64,000 nucleotides of DNA from JBBPYC01 sp038200275 (lineage in GTDB: Bacteria > Pseudomonadota > Gammaproteobacteria > Burkholderiales > Burkholderiaceae_C), in assembly GCA_038200275.1 (NCBI GenBank), contig JBBPYC010000059.1, positions 112,368 to 176,367 of the forward strand, in the 5' to 3' direction. The notes beneath the pieces are model-generated. The model saw only the letters and a program-made list of their open reading frames with translations. It was not told the DNA's origin and ran no database searches. Of this stretch, positions 27,650-36,684 are shown piece after piece. The position numbers and the translations under genes were made by a program. Numbering within the stretch: position 1 is the stretch's first letter; each line of letters begins with the position of its first letter.

Positions 27650-27797
27650 GGTGAGGGGCCCCTGAAAGACGCGTGTTGCGCCGCTGTTCACATCTCGCAA
27701 GCATTCAGCGCGCCGTCGATGCTAAACAAATCCTTGCGCTCATCACAAAAACTACTGGCTTTTGCTTTGCAGTGAGGTTGCTTACGATGTCGATGCA

Positions 27798-28556
27798 ATG
27801 AGCAACACATCCCCCACTTCAGCAAGCCCAGGGACGTCCTCCTACCCCTTGAACGTCAAGGTGTGGCGCGGCCGCGCACAAGGCGCGTTCAGCGACTATC
27901 AGGTGCCGCGCCAGGCGAGCCAGACCGTGCTCGACGTGGTGACCTACATCCAGCGCCACCTGGAGCCGTCGCTTGGCTATCGGTTTGCGTGCCGCGTCGG
28001 CATGTGCGGGTCGTGCGCGATGACGGTGAACGGAAAGGCCCGCTGGAGCTGCCGCACGCATGTGTCGAAGGTGGTGGATGAACAAGGCTCGATCGAGATC
28101 GCGCCGCTTGCCAACCTGCCGGTGGTCAAGGACCTGGTCTGCGACATGAGCACGTTCTTCGACAAGTGGGCCGGCGCGAAAGGCCAGTTCAAAGGCACCG
28201 CCACGCGGCACGAAACGTTCGCCAAAGTCTCGCCCGCATCGCCCGAGCGCGCGGCCGCCAACGCCGGCATCGAATGCATCGGCTGCGCGGTCTGCTATGC
28301 GTCGTGCGACGTGGTGGGCTGGCGCCCGGACTACCTCGGTCCGGCTGCGCTGAACCGGGCCTGGACATTGGTCAACGACGTGCGCGATGTGCAACAAACC
28401 GAGCGGCTGCGCGCGGTCGCGGGCGATGCCGGCTGCCACAGCTGCCACACGCAAGGGTCATGCACCGAGCGCTGCCCCAAACATCTGTCGCCGACGTTCT
28501 CGATTGCGGGCTTGAAGCGGCGCGTGGCCAAGGCAGCTGTGCGAGGTGAGCTGTGA
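27798..28556 (+). CDS. Succinate dehydrogenase/fumarate reductase-like iron-sulfur subunit
   Basis: The protein has 252 residues from the ATG at 27798. The N-terminal [2Fe-2S] ferredoxin domain has CRVGMCGSCAMTVNG and a later Cys in RWSCRTHV. The C-terminal domain has the [4Fe-4S] motif CIGCAVCYASC and CHTQGSCTERCPKHLSP, whose CPKH form is closer to fumarate reductase FrdB than to SdhB. It passes electrons between the flavoprotein and membrane quinone. It is the first gene of the rightward island and overlaps the next by four bases. Confidence 0.88.
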   Translation: MSNTSPTSASPGTSSYPLNVKVWRGRAQGAFSDYQVPRQASQTVLDVVTYIQRHLEPSLGYRFACRVGMCGSCAMTVNGKARWSCRTHVSKVVDEQGSIEIAPLANLPVVKDLVCDMSTFFDKWAGAKGQFKGTATRHETFAKVSPASPERAAANAGIECIGCAVCYASCDVVGWRPDYLGPAALNRAWTLVNDVRDVQQTERLRAVAGDAGCHSCHTQGSCTERCPKHLSPTFSIAGLKRRVAKAAVRGEL

Positions 28557-28921
28557 CGAGCGGCAGCCTGGCCATTGCGGAAGCGAAGCGCTGGTACTGG
28601 CAGCGCATCAGCGCGATGGTGCTTGCGGTCTGCGTGCTTGTGCACCTTGCAGTGATCATCTACGCGGTGCGCGGCGGCTTGAGCGCTGCCGAGATTTTGG
28701 GCCGCACACACGGCAGCTGGAGCTTCGGGTTGTTCTACGCGGTGTTTGTGGTGGCCTGCGCGGTGCACGTGCCGATCGGGCTGGCCAACATTGCACGCGA
28801 ATGGTGGGGCATGGGCCCAAACACGGCCCTGTGGGCGGCGCGTGCGTTCGGCCTGTTGCTGCTGGTCGCGGGTCTGCGTGCGATCTGGGCCGTGGTCGCA
28901 CCGGCGGGTTTTGGAACATGA
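28553..28921 (+). CDS. SDH/FRD-like membrane anchor subunit 1
   Basis: The protein has 122 residues with a GTG start overlapping the previous stop (GTGA). Three membrane helices are seen, with KRWYWQRISAMVLAVCVLVH and ACAVHVPIGLANIAREWWG. The helix histidines could ligate haem b, as in Sdh/Frd cytochrome anchors. It overlaps the next anchor gene by ATGA, so translation is coupled. Confidence 0.8.
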   Translation: MTSGSLAIAEAKRWYWQRISAMVLAVCVLVHLAVIIYAVRGGLSAAEILGRTHGSWSFGLFYAVFVVACAVHVPIGLANIAREWWGMGPNTALWAARAFGLLLLVAGLRAIWAVVAPAGFGT

Positions 28922-29310
28922 CGATGAGCACCCCAACAACCACAGCAACACCGCCGGTCCAGCGCACCGGTGCCCGCGCGCATGGCCATCCGGCCTGGTG
29001 GGCGTTTCTGATGCACCGGCTGTCGGGCCTCGCGCTCGGGTTGTTCTTGCCACTGCATTTTTGGGCACTCGGGCAGGCGCTCAACGGTGCCGCGCAACTC
29101 GATGGATTTCTGCATTTCGCCGATCGCGGCTTGTTCAAGCTCGCCGAGTGGGGCCTGGTTGTGCTGCTGGCCCTGCATATGGCCGGCGGCGTGCGGCTGC
29201 TGCTGATCGAGTTTGGCACTGCATCGGGCCTGCGCAAGGATTTGATTGCGGTCGCAGCCGGATTCGCGCTGGCGACAGGCCTTGCGTTCGCGCTTGCGCT
29301 GGTGATTTAA
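28918..29310 (+). CDS. SDH/FRD-like membrane anchor subunit 2 (cytochrome b type)
   Basis: The protein has 130 residues. Three membrane helices are present, and the cytochrome b556-like signature is MHRLSGLALGLFLPLHFWAL, with His residues placed for haem. The ATG overlaps the stop of subunit 1. It completes a B-C-D block. The matching flavoprotein is encoded 2.7 kb further on, after a receptor and two hydratase genes. Confidence 0.82.
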   Translation: MTMSTPTTTATPPVQRTGARAHGHPAWWAFLMHRLSGLALGLFLPLHFWALGQALNGAAQLDGFLHFADRGLFKLAEWGLVVLLALHMAGGVRLLLIEFGTASGLRKDLIAVAAGFALATGLAFALALVI

Positions 29311-29365
29311 GACGAATAGATTGATTGGCCCGAAGACGAACAACGACAACGAGGAGACAAACAAC

Positions 29366-30370
29366 ATGAACCATAAAACCCAACCCCAGCGGTCACTGCG
29401 TCGCACCGTACTGACCGCAATGGCCGCTGCGGCAGCGCTTGCACTGAGCGGGCCGGCTGCTGCGCAGGAGGCGTGGCCGAACAAGTCGGTCAAGATCATC
29501 GTGCCGTTCTCCCCAGGCGGCTCGACCGACGTGGTCGCGCGCATCATCGGACAGAAGCTGTCGCTGCTCTGGAAGGAGCCGGTGGTGATCGAGAACCGCT
29601 CCGGCGCGGGCGGCAACGTCGGCGCCGAAGTGACGGCAAAAGCGCCGCCCGACGGCTACACCTTGCTGATGGCGTCCGGCAGCATTCCGACGATCAACCC
29701 GCTGATCTACAAGAACATGGCGTTCGATCCGAGGAAGGATCTCGCGGCGATCACCAACGTGGCGAGCGGCCCGATGCTGGTGGTGGTGCCGGAGAGTTCG
29801 TCGATTCATTCGATCAAGGAGCTGATCGCGCTGGCCAAAAGCAAACCAGGCACGCTCAACTTCGGCTCGGCAGGCATCGGCAGTCAGGTGCATATGGCCG
29901 GCGAAAGCTTCGCCGATGCGGCCGGCATCGACATCATGCACGTGCCGTACAAGGGCGAATCGGTGGCCTATACCGACCTGATTGGCAACCAGGTGCAGCT
30001 GATGGTGGGCAACATCGCGGCTGCGCAGGCGTTGCTCGGCGGTGGCCGGCTGCGCGCGCTGGCCGTCACCAGCAAGGAGCGCACGCAGCAGCTGCCCGAT
30101 GTGCCGACCCTGGCTGAAAGCGGCTTGCCCGGTTTTGAGAACACCGGTTGGTTCGGCCTGTTCGCACCCGCCGGCACGCCGCCCGCGGTGCTTGCAAAGG
30201 TTCAGCAGGACACGGCCAAGGTGCTGGGCGACAGCCAGACGAAGCAACAGCTGGCGGTGCTCGGCTTCACTCCGGTCGGCGACAGCACGGCGGACTTCGA
30301 ACGTGCGATGGACAGCGAAGCCAAGCGCTGGGCCGCGGTGGTCAAAAACCGCAAGATCCAGACCAACTGA
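29366..30370 (+). CDS. Bug-family tripartite tricarboxylate-type substrate receptor 1
   Basis: The protein has 334 residues from the ATG at 29366, with GAGGAG eight bases upstream. A signal peptide ends at GPAAAQ. Family marks are WPNKSVKIIVPFSPGGSTD, VIENRSGAGGNVGAE and PDGYTLLMA. Bug receptors bind carboxylates and related anions for TctAB-type carriers, but most are orphans as here. Between the anchor genes and the hydratase alpha gene (8-base gap), it probably binds the substrate of this pathway. Confidence 0.92.
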   Translation: MNHKTQPQRSLRRTVLTAMAAAAALALSGPAAAQEAWPNKSVKIIVPFSPGGSTDVVARIIGQKLSLLWKEPVVIENRSGAGGNVGAEVTAKAPPDGYTLLMASGSIPTINPLIYKNMAFDPRKDLAAITNVASGPMLVVVPESSSIHSIKELIALAKSKPGTLNFGSAGIGSQVHMAGESFADAAGIDIMHVPYKGESVAYTDLIGNQVQLMVGNIAAAQALLGGGRLRALAVTSKERTQQLPDVPTLAESGLPGFENTGWFGLFAPAGTPPAVLAKVQQDTAKVLGDSQTKQQLAVLGFTPVGDSTADFERAMDSEAKRWAAVVKNRKIQTN

Positions 30371-30378
30371 AAGTGCCC

Positions 30379-31254
30379 ATGAAGATCGATCTGCAGGCGG
30401 TGGAAGACGCTGCCAAAGAGCTCTACATCCGTGCGCTGAAGGTGCTGCCGCCGGACATCAAGCAAGGCTTTGCGCAACTGCAGTCGAGCGAGTCGGGCAG
30501 CACCGCAAAAAGCGTGTTGGCCACGATGGTGCGCAACATTGCCGTGGCTGAGGGCACCGACAACCTGCTGTGCCAGGACACCGGCGTGCCGATCTACAAC
30601 CTCGTGCTCGGCCGCGGCATTGAAGTCGATGGGCACGCGCTGAAGCAGGCGGTGCGCCGCGGCTGCGAACGCGCCACGCGCGAATACCCGCTGCGCAGTT
30701 CGGTCGTGCATCCGCTCACGCGCAAGAACGAGCACTCCTCCTGCGGCATCGAGGTGCCGGTGATCCATATCGACTTCAGTGAGGTGCCCAACGAGTTGAC
30801 GATCGAGATGATCCCGAAGGGCAGCGGTTCCGAGAACAACTCGTTTCTGAAGATGGCGATTCCGGCCGAGGGCATCGATGCGATCAAGACGTTTGTGATC
30901 GACTGCGTGCTTGCGGCAGGTGGCAAGACCTGTCCGCCGACGATCGTGGGCGTGGGGCTGGGCGGCACGTCCGACTTGTCGGTCGCACTCGCCAAGCGCG
31001 CAGCAACACGGCCGCTGGGCAGCCGCTGTGCTGACCCGGATGGTGCGGCGCTTGAAGAGCAGCTATCGACAGCCGTCAATCAACTTGGTGTCGGCCCGCA
31101 AGGCCTCGGCGGCGATTCGACTGCGTTTGCGGTGCAGATCGAACTGGCCGCGACGCACATCACGATGAACCCGATCGCCGTCAACATGCAGTGCCATTCG
31201 GCGCGGCGTGCGCGTGCCACGTTCACGCCGGATGGCGTGGCTTACGGGTTTTAG
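30379..31254 (+). CDS. Class I fumarase/tartrate dehydratase-like alpha subunit
   Basis: The protein has 291 residues from the ATG at 30379. Three conserved Cys for a [4Fe-4S] cluster are in NLLCQDTGVP, NEHSSCGIEVP and GGKTCPPTIVGVGLGG. This is the N-terminal half of class I fumarases, encoded as a separate subunit as in TtdA/TtdB and two-subunit FumAB. It adds or removes water from a dicarboxylate double bond. The beta subunit gene follows after four bases. The true substrate is open: fumarate, tartrate, mesaconate or a sulfonated analogue. Confidence 0.88.
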   Translation: MKIDLQAVEDAAKELYIRALKVLPPDIKQGFAQLQSSESGSTAKSVLATMVRNIAVAEGTDNLLCQDTGVPIYNLVLGRGIEVDGHALKQAVRRGCERATREYPLRSSVVHPLTRKNEHSSCGIEVPVIHIDFSEVPNELTIEMIPKGSGSENNSFLKMAIPAEGIDAIKTFVIDCVLAAGGKTCPPTIVGVGLGGTSDLSVALAKRAATRPLGSRCADPDGAALEEQLSTAVNQLGVGPQGLGGDSTAFAVQIELAATHITMNPIAVNMQCHSARRARATFTPDGVAYGF

Positions 31255-31258
31255 TTTC

Positions 31259-31870
31259 ATGACCCATCACGAACTCACCATGCCGGTGACCGAGGAACAG
31301 GCGCGCGCGCTGAAAGTCAACGACACGGTGACCCTGCAGCACCGCCTGTTCGGCATCCGCGACGCCACGCAGATCCACATGTTCGATCGTGGCCGCAAGG
31401 CACGGTTCGACCTGCGCGGCCACGCGGTGATCCATACCGCGCCGAACGTGCGCAAGGTGGAGCCGAGTGCAGCGCACCCGGCCGGCTATGAGCCGGTCTG
31501 CATCGGCACCACCACGTCGGACCGCATGGAGCGTTTCACGCGGCCATTGATGGCGCAGTACGGCGTGCGGTTCATCGTCGGCAAGGGGGGCATGCGTGAA
31601 TCGTCCGCGCAGGCATTCAAGGACCTTGGTGGCGCGTATCTGGCCATCATCGGTGGCACGGCGGCGCTGGAGACCACCTGGATCGAGCAGATCGAGGACG
31701 TCGACATGGACGACCTGAACCCCGAATCGCTCTGGCAATTTCGCATCCGCGATTTCGGGCCGCTGCTGGTCGCGATGGACAGTCATGGGAGCAGCCTTTA
31801 TGACGGCGTGCGCGACGAAGCGCAGTCGCGCCGTGCGGCCGTGCTGGAAAGCCTTGGTGTGAAGGCTTGA
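31259..31870 (+). CDS. Class I fumarase/tartrate dehydratase-like beta subunit
   Basis: The protein has 203 residues from the ATG at 31259. The swivelling C-terminal hydro-lyase domain shows PVCIGTTTSDRMERFTRPLM, VGKGGMRESSAQAF and AYLAIIGGTAALE. It completes the active site of the alpha subunit. A gap of 144 bases follows before the flavoprotein gene, and this may hold a secondary promoter. Confidence 0.88.
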   Translation: MTHHELTMPVTEEQARALKVNDTVTLQHRLFGIRDATQIHMFDRGRKARFDLRGHAVIHTAPNVRKVEPSAAHPAGYEPVCIGTTTSDRMERFTRPLMAQYGVRFIVGKGGMRESSAQAFKDLGGAYLAIIGGTAALETTWIEQIEDVDMDDLNPESLWQFRIRDFGPLLVAMDSHGSSLYDGVRDEAQSRRAAVLESLGVKA

Positions 31871-32014
31871 CGGCCAGAGCCGACCTTCCTTCTAGCGGGC
31901 AAGCCGTTGACCGCTTTCCTCGAATCGCCAGCACGAGGACCAGCCCTGTTTTAAGTAAAGAAATGGCGATACGCGCTCGTCCCGACTGCAAAGTTCGCTA
32001 TCAAAAAAATACCA

Positions 32015-33760
32015 ATGACTGACACCTCCATTCAACGGCTAGAAACCGACATCCTGATCCTCGGCTCCGGTGGTGCCGGCCTGTTCGCCGCACTGCATGC
32101 GCACCAGGCGGACCCGTCGCTCAAGATCACGATCGCAGTCAAAGGCCTGCTCGGCAAATGCGGCTGCACGCGCATGGTGCAGGGCGGCTACAACGTCGCG
32201 CTGGCGCCGGGTGATTCGGTCGAACGCCACTTCATGGACACGATCGAAGGCAGCAAGTGGCTGTCCGAGCAGGACCTGGCGTGGACGTTGGTGAGCACCG
32301 CGGTCGAGCGCGTGCGCGAGCTGGAGAACGAGCTGGGCTGCTTCTTCGATCGCAACCCGGACGGCTCGATCCACCAAAAAGCGTTTGCGGGCCAGACGTT
32401 CGACCGCACCGTGCACAAAGGCGACCTGACCGGCATCGAAATCATCAACCGGTTGTCCGAGCAGGTCTGGGCGCGCGGCATCGACCGGCTTGAGGAGCAT
32501 CGCGCGGTTGAGTTGATCAAGACCGCAGACGGCAGCGCAATCGCGGGTGTGTTGATGATCGACATCCGCAGCGGCGGCTTCACGTTCGTGCAGGCCAAGG
32601 CGGTGCTGCTGGCCACCGGCGGCGGCCCGACCATGTACAAGTACCACACGCCGTCCGGGGACAAGACTTGCGACGGCCTTGCAATGGCGTTGCGTGCGGG
32701 GCTGCCGATGCGCGACATGGAGATGGTGCAGTTCCACCCGACTGGCCTGCTCGCGGGCAGCGGCACGCGCATGACCGGCACCGTGCTTGAAGAAGGTTTG
32801 CGTGGCGCGGGCGGTTACTTGCTGAACGGCGACGAGCAGCGATTCATGGAGAGCTACGACCCGCGGGCCGAACGCGCCACGCGCGACATCGTCTCGCGCT
32901 CGATTTATTCCGAGATGCGCGCGGGCCGCACCTCACCCAACGGCGGCGTCTATCTGAAGATGGCGCACCTCGGGCCGGACAAGGTGCGCCAGCAGTTCAA
33001 GGGCATGGTCGAACGCTGCGGTGACTGCGGCTTCGATCTCGCAGGCGGCTTGGTCGAAGTGGTGCCGACCGCGCATTACATGATGGGCGGCGTCGTGTTT
33101 CAGGCCGATTGCCGCACCGAACTGCACGGCCTGTTCGCCGCCGGCGAGGACACCGGTGGCGTGCACGGCGCGAACCGGCTCGGCGGCAACGGCGTGGCGA
33201 ACTCCACCGTGTTCGGCGGTATCGCGGGCGACCGCATGGCGGACTGGGTGCAGCGCGAAGGCGCCTTGCGCACGCCCGATGAGGCGGCGCTTCAGGCAAG
33301 CGTGGCCGCGCACCTGGCGCCATTCGAACTGCCCGGCGGCGATCTCGAGCCGATTCGCGAAGCGTTGTTCGATTGCATGTGGCAAGACGTCGGCATCCTG
33401 CGCGATGCGGCAGGCTTGGGGCGCGCGCTGCAGCGGCTCGACGAACTCGACGCACAGCTCGCGCGCACCGGCGTGGTCGACGGTGACCGCGGCTTCAACC
33501 TGAGCTGGCACGACTGGCTCAATCTGCAAAGCCTGATCGCGGTCAGCCGCGTGATCGCTACGTCGGCGCTGGCGCGGGAAGACTCGCGCGGCGCGCACTT
33601 TCGTGAAGACTTTCCAAAAACGGGCGACCTGCCGGGCTCGACCTACATCGTTGTGCAGCAACGCGGCGATGCGCTCGAGATGCGACGCGAGCCAGTGCGG
33701 TTCACGCGCGTGGCGCCGGGACAGACGATCCTGGAAGAAGCGGCCGTGGCGATGGCTTGA
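32015..33760 (+). CDS. SDH/FRD-like flavoprotein lacking the FAD-linking histidine
   Basis: The protein has 581 residues. The FAD-binding N-terminus is DILILGSGGAGLFAALHA. Dicarboxylate-site residues are conserved: QFHPTGLL, EEGLRGAGGYL, ERATRDIVSRSIYSE, PTAHYMMGG and HGANRLGGNGVANS. The segment that normally reads SHTxxAQGG with the covalent-FAD His reads GCTRMVQGGYN here, with Cys in place of His. FAD should therefore be non-covalent, as in L-aspartate oxidase, and its potential lowered. It presumably assembles with the B, C and D subunits encoded at 27.8-29.3 kb. A C4 dicarboxylate or 2-substituted succinate is the likely substrate. Confidence 0.85.
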   Translation: MTDTSIQRLETDILILGSGGAGLFAALHAHQADPSLKITIAVKGLLGKCGCTRMVQGGYNVALAPGDSVERHFMDTIEGSKWLSEQDLAWTLVSTAVERVRELENELGCFFDRNPDGSIHQKAFAGQTFDRTVHKGDLTGIEIINRLSEQVWARGIDRLEEHRAVELIKTADGSAIAGVLMIDIRSGGFTFVQAKAVLLATGGGPTMYKYHTPSGDKTCDGLAMALRAGLPMRDMEMVQFHPTGLLAGSGTRMTGTVLEEGLRGAGGYLLNGDEQRFMESYDPRAERATRDIVSRSIYSEMRAGRTSPNGGVYLKMAHLGPDKVRQQFKGMVERCGDCGFDLAGGLVEVVPTAHYMMGGVVFQADCRTELHGLFAAGEDTGGVHGANRLGGNGVANSTVFGGIAGDRMADWVQREGALRTPDEAALQASVAAHLAPFELPGGDLEPIREALFDCMWQDVGILRDAAGLGRALQRLDELDAQLARTGVVDGDRGFNLSWHDWLNLQSLIAVSRVIATSALAREDSRGAHFREDFPKTGDLPGSTYIVVQQRGDALEMRREPVRFTRVAPGQTILEEAAVAMA

Positions 33761-33901
33761 GCGTGGCCTGCGCGGTCGGCCGTTGCGGCGATGGCATAAG
33801 TCCGCTGTGTATTGATTGCAGGGCGATCGATGTCGCTCGAGCACGGTCGCCGGTCCGAAAAAAATAGAAGAACGACAACGACCCACAACAGGAGACAAAC
33901 G

Positions 33902-34936
33902 ATGCGTGCTTTCACCCGGCCCGGATTTGCCTATTTCAGCCATCGAGGAGGCGCAAAGAAGTCAGCGCCATCCATTGTTCTCGGCGTTGCCCTGCTCGCT
34001 GCAACGCTCAGCGGCAACGCACAGCCCGCCTATCCCGATCGACCGATCACGCTGGTCGTGCCGTTCAGCGCGGGCGGGGACGCCGACACGGCTGCGCGCA
34101 ATCTTGCCGCGGCGGCGCAGACCGCAATGGATCAGCCGATCATCGTGACGAACCGGCCCGGTGCGGGCGGCGCGATCGGCTCGAACGTGGTGCGCAGTGC
34201 AAAGCCCGACGGCTACACGCTGCTGCTCGGCCGCGTCGGCTCTCAAGTCGTGCTGCCGGCGCTGCAGAACCCACCGCCGTATCAGTTCAACGACTTCACG
34301 ATGCTCGGCGTGCTGGAGCTGAACCCGGTGGTCTGCGCGGTGCGCAGCGACTCGGCGAATCACAGCATGAAGGACCTGGTCGACAACTTGCGCGCGCAAC
34401 CGGGCAAGCTCAACTACAGCACCACCGGCCCGGCCACGATCCTGAACTTTGCGCCGCAGGTGCTGTTCGATGTGCTGGCGCTTGGCAAGGATGCGGCGCA
34501 GCCGATCGTCTACAAAGGCGGCAGCGAAGCGGCGCTTGCGCTGATGGCGGGCGACGTGGACTTCAGCTGCGGCAACCTGACCTCGATGATCGGCAACATC
34601 GCAGGCGGCCGGCTGCGTGCGTTGCTCACGACGACACCGCAGCGCACCATCGATCTGCCGCAAGTGCCGACCGCGCGCGAAGCCGGTTACCCGCAGCTTG
34701 AATCCATCATCGGCTGGAGCGCGCTGTACGGCCCGCCGGGACTGCCGACGGAAGTGATGGCGCGCTGGGCACCGGTGCTGGCCGAACTCGCCGACAACCC
34801 GCAATGGAAGGGCGCGACCGAGAAAGCCGGCAGCATTCCATATCTGCTGAAGCCTGGGGAAGCCGAGCCGTTCGCTGCCGTGCAGTTCGAGGTCTACCAG
34901 CGGCTGGGCCGACTGTTGCAGATCGAGTTGAAATAG
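33902..34936 (+). CDS. Bug-family tripartite tricarboxylate-type substrate receptor 2
   Basis: The protein has 344 residues from the ATG at 33902, with AGGAG seven bases upstream in a leader much like that of receptor 1. The signal peptide ends at LSGNAQP. Family segments are YPDRPITLVVPFSAGGDADT, IVTNRPGAGGAIGSN and PDGYTLLLG. The N-terminus is long (about 40 residues before cleavage). A second receptor in one island suggests two related substrates or redundancy. Confidence 0.9.
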   Translation: MRAFTRPGFAYFSHRGGAKKSAPSIVLGVALLAATLSGNAQPAYPDRPITLVVPFSAGGDADTAARNLAAAAQTAMDQPIIVTNRPGAGGAIGSNVVRSAKPDGYTLLLGRVGSQVVLPALQNPPPYQFNDFTMLGVLELNPVVCAVRSDSANHSMKDLVDNLRAQPGKLNYSTTGPATILNFAPQVLFDVLALGKDAAQPIVYKGGSEAALALMAGDVDFSCGNLTSMIGNIAGGRLRALLTTTPQRTIDLPQVPTAREAGYPQLESIIGWSALYGPPGLPTEVMARWAPVLAELADNPQWKGATEKAGSIPYLLKPGEAEPFAAVQFEVYQRLGRLLQIELK

Positions 34937-35001
34937 CGGGACGCTTGGCGCACGCTGCTGTGCTTTTCACCAAACGACGAACGAGCCATTCACCCAAGCA
35001 C

Positions 35002-36648
35002 ATGACCAAAAGCACTTCATCCCAGCGCGGTTGCGACGCCCTGCTGCAGGCACTGCAATGCGCGGGCGTGCAGAAGATCTTCACGTTGTCGGGCAACCAC
35101 ATCATGCCGATATTCGATGCAGCGTTCGGTGCCGGCATGCCGCTGATCCACACACGGCATGAGGCGGCCGCCGTGCACATGGCCGATGCGCATGCGCGCA
35201 TCACCGGCAGCGTCGGCGTCGCGCTGGTCACCGGCGGGCCGGGGCATGCGAATGCGGTGTCCGCGCTCTACACCGCGCAGATGGCCGAGGCGTCGGTCGT
35301 GCTGCTGTCGGGCCATGCGCCGAATGCGCAGCTTGGCAAGGGCGCGTTTCAGGAAATGCGGCAGGCCGAAATGGCCGCGCCGGTCTGCAAGGCAGCCTGG
35401 GTCTGCGCAAGCGCCGACGCGGTGGCTGGCGATCTGGCGCGGGCTGTTTCTCTGGCCCACTCCGGCCGGCCCGGGCCGGTGCATTTGAGTCTGCCAACCG
35501 ATGTGCTCGACAACCGGGTGCAGCGAGAACAGCCGCTGAGTGCGGATGCGTTCGAGCCAACCGCCATGCCGCTGCCTACCGAAGTCGCCGACCGCCTGTT
35601 GCATGCCCTGGCCGACGCACGCCGCCCGTTGGTGCTGGCCGGCCCGTCTTGCATGACCCGGCCCGGCCGCGCACGGCTCGCCGCGCTCCAAGACGCGCTC
35701 GGCGTGCCGGTCGTCGGCATGGACAGCCCGCGGGGCATCGCCGACCCGCGGCTCGGTGCGTTTGCGCAGGTGCTCGCGCAAGCCGACTGCATCGTGCTGC
35801 TCGGCAAGCGGCTCGACTTCACGCTCAAGTTCGGGCAGGCGCCTGCGATTGCTGCCGATGCGGTGCTGCATCAAGTCGATGCGGACGAGAGCGAACTGAG
35901 CCGCAGCCGCCGTGCGCTGGGTGCGCGGCTCAAGCAGACCGCGCTGGCCGATGTCGGATCGGCGCTCGATGCGTTGATGAGCCGTGCGGGCCTATCCTGC
36001 TCAGGCAAACCCAACCGCGCGTGGCTCGATGAAGTCGAAAGCGCCATCGCGTGGCGACCACCCGCCTGGGACACCGCCACGTCAAAGCAGCCCGGCCGGC
36101 TGCACCCGGTTCAGATGCTCAGACCGTTGCAGGCGCTGCTGAGCAGCCATCCCGATTCGGTCTTGATCTGCGACGGCGGCGAGATCGGCCAGTGGGCCAG
36201 CGCCTGCCTCGATGCGCCGCACCGCGTCATCAACGGCGTGGCCGGCGCCATCGGCGCGGGTCTGCCGTATGCACTGGCCGCGCGCTGTGCGGTGCCGGAC
36301 GCGCCGGTGGTGGCGGTGATGGGCGACGGCACGGTCGGCTTTCACATCGCCGAGTTCGACACTGCGGCGCGTTACGAATTGCCGTTCATCGCAGTGGTCG
36401 GCAACGACGCTCGCTGGAATGCCGAGTACCAGATTCAGCTCCGCGAGTACGGCGCCGATCGATTGATCGGCTGCGAACTGCAGCCGGCGCGCTATCACGC
36501 AGTCGCCGAAGCGTTTGGTGGCTACGGCGAGCAGATCGATGACGCAGCGAACATGGCCCGCGCGGTACAACGCGCGCAGGCCAGCGCGCTGCCAGCGTGC
36601 TTGAACGTGATGATCGAAGGCCTGGCCGCACCGACCCTTCAGCGCTGA
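35002..36648 (+). CDS. ThDP-dependent enzyme, acetolactate-synthase-like
   Basis: The protein has 548 residues from the ATG at 35002. It has three ThDP domains in order. The N-terminal one carries the catalytic Glu in HTRHEAAAVHMADAHAR, followed by a central domain. The C-terminal domain has the ThDP/Mg motif GDGTVGFHIAEFDTA ending at VVGNDARWN. Relatives include acetolactate synthase, oxalyl-CoA decarboxylase and sulfoacetaldehyde acetyltransferase. In this neighbourhood a 2-oxoacid such as sulfopyruvate is a plausible substrate, but sequence alone does not show this. Confidence 0.8.
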   Translation: MTKSTSSQRGCDALLQALQCAGVQKIFTLSGNHIMPIFDAAFGAGMPLIHTRHEAAAVHMADAHARITGSVGVALVTGGPGHANAVSALYTAQMAEASVVLLSGHAPNAQLGKGAFQEMRQAEMAAPVCKAAWVCASADAVAGDLARAVSLAHSGRPGPVHLSLPTDVLDNRVQREQPLSADAFEPTAMPLPTEVADRLLHALADARRPLVLAGPSCMTRPGRARLAALQDALGVPVVGMDSPRGIADPRLGAFAQVLAQADCIVLLGKRLDFTLKFGQAPAIAADAVLHQVDADESELSRSRRALGARLKQTALADVGSALDALMSRAGLSCSGKPNRAWLDEVESAIAWRPPAWDTATSKQPGRLHPVQMLRPLQALLSSHPDSVLICDGGEIGQWASACLDAPHRVINGVAGAIGAGLPYALAARCAVPDAPVVAVMGDGTVGFHIAEFDTAARYELPFIAVVGNDARWNAEYQIQLREYGADRLIGCELQPARYHAVAEAFGGYGEQIDDAANMARAVQRAQASALPACLNVMIEGLAAPTLQR

Positions 36649-36684
36649 ACGCCGCACACCAAGCGCTGGCGCGGGCCGGGCCAC

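Noticed and set aside
27655..27662. GGGGCCCC palindrome next to the LysR start as an operator
   Set aside because: Only eight bases in GC-rich DNA, too close to the start codon, and lacking the T-N11-A form.
27798..33760. Housekeeping succinate dehydrogenase
   Set aside because: The gene order is wrong, hydratase and receptor genes interrupt it, and the covalent-FAD His is replaced by Cys.
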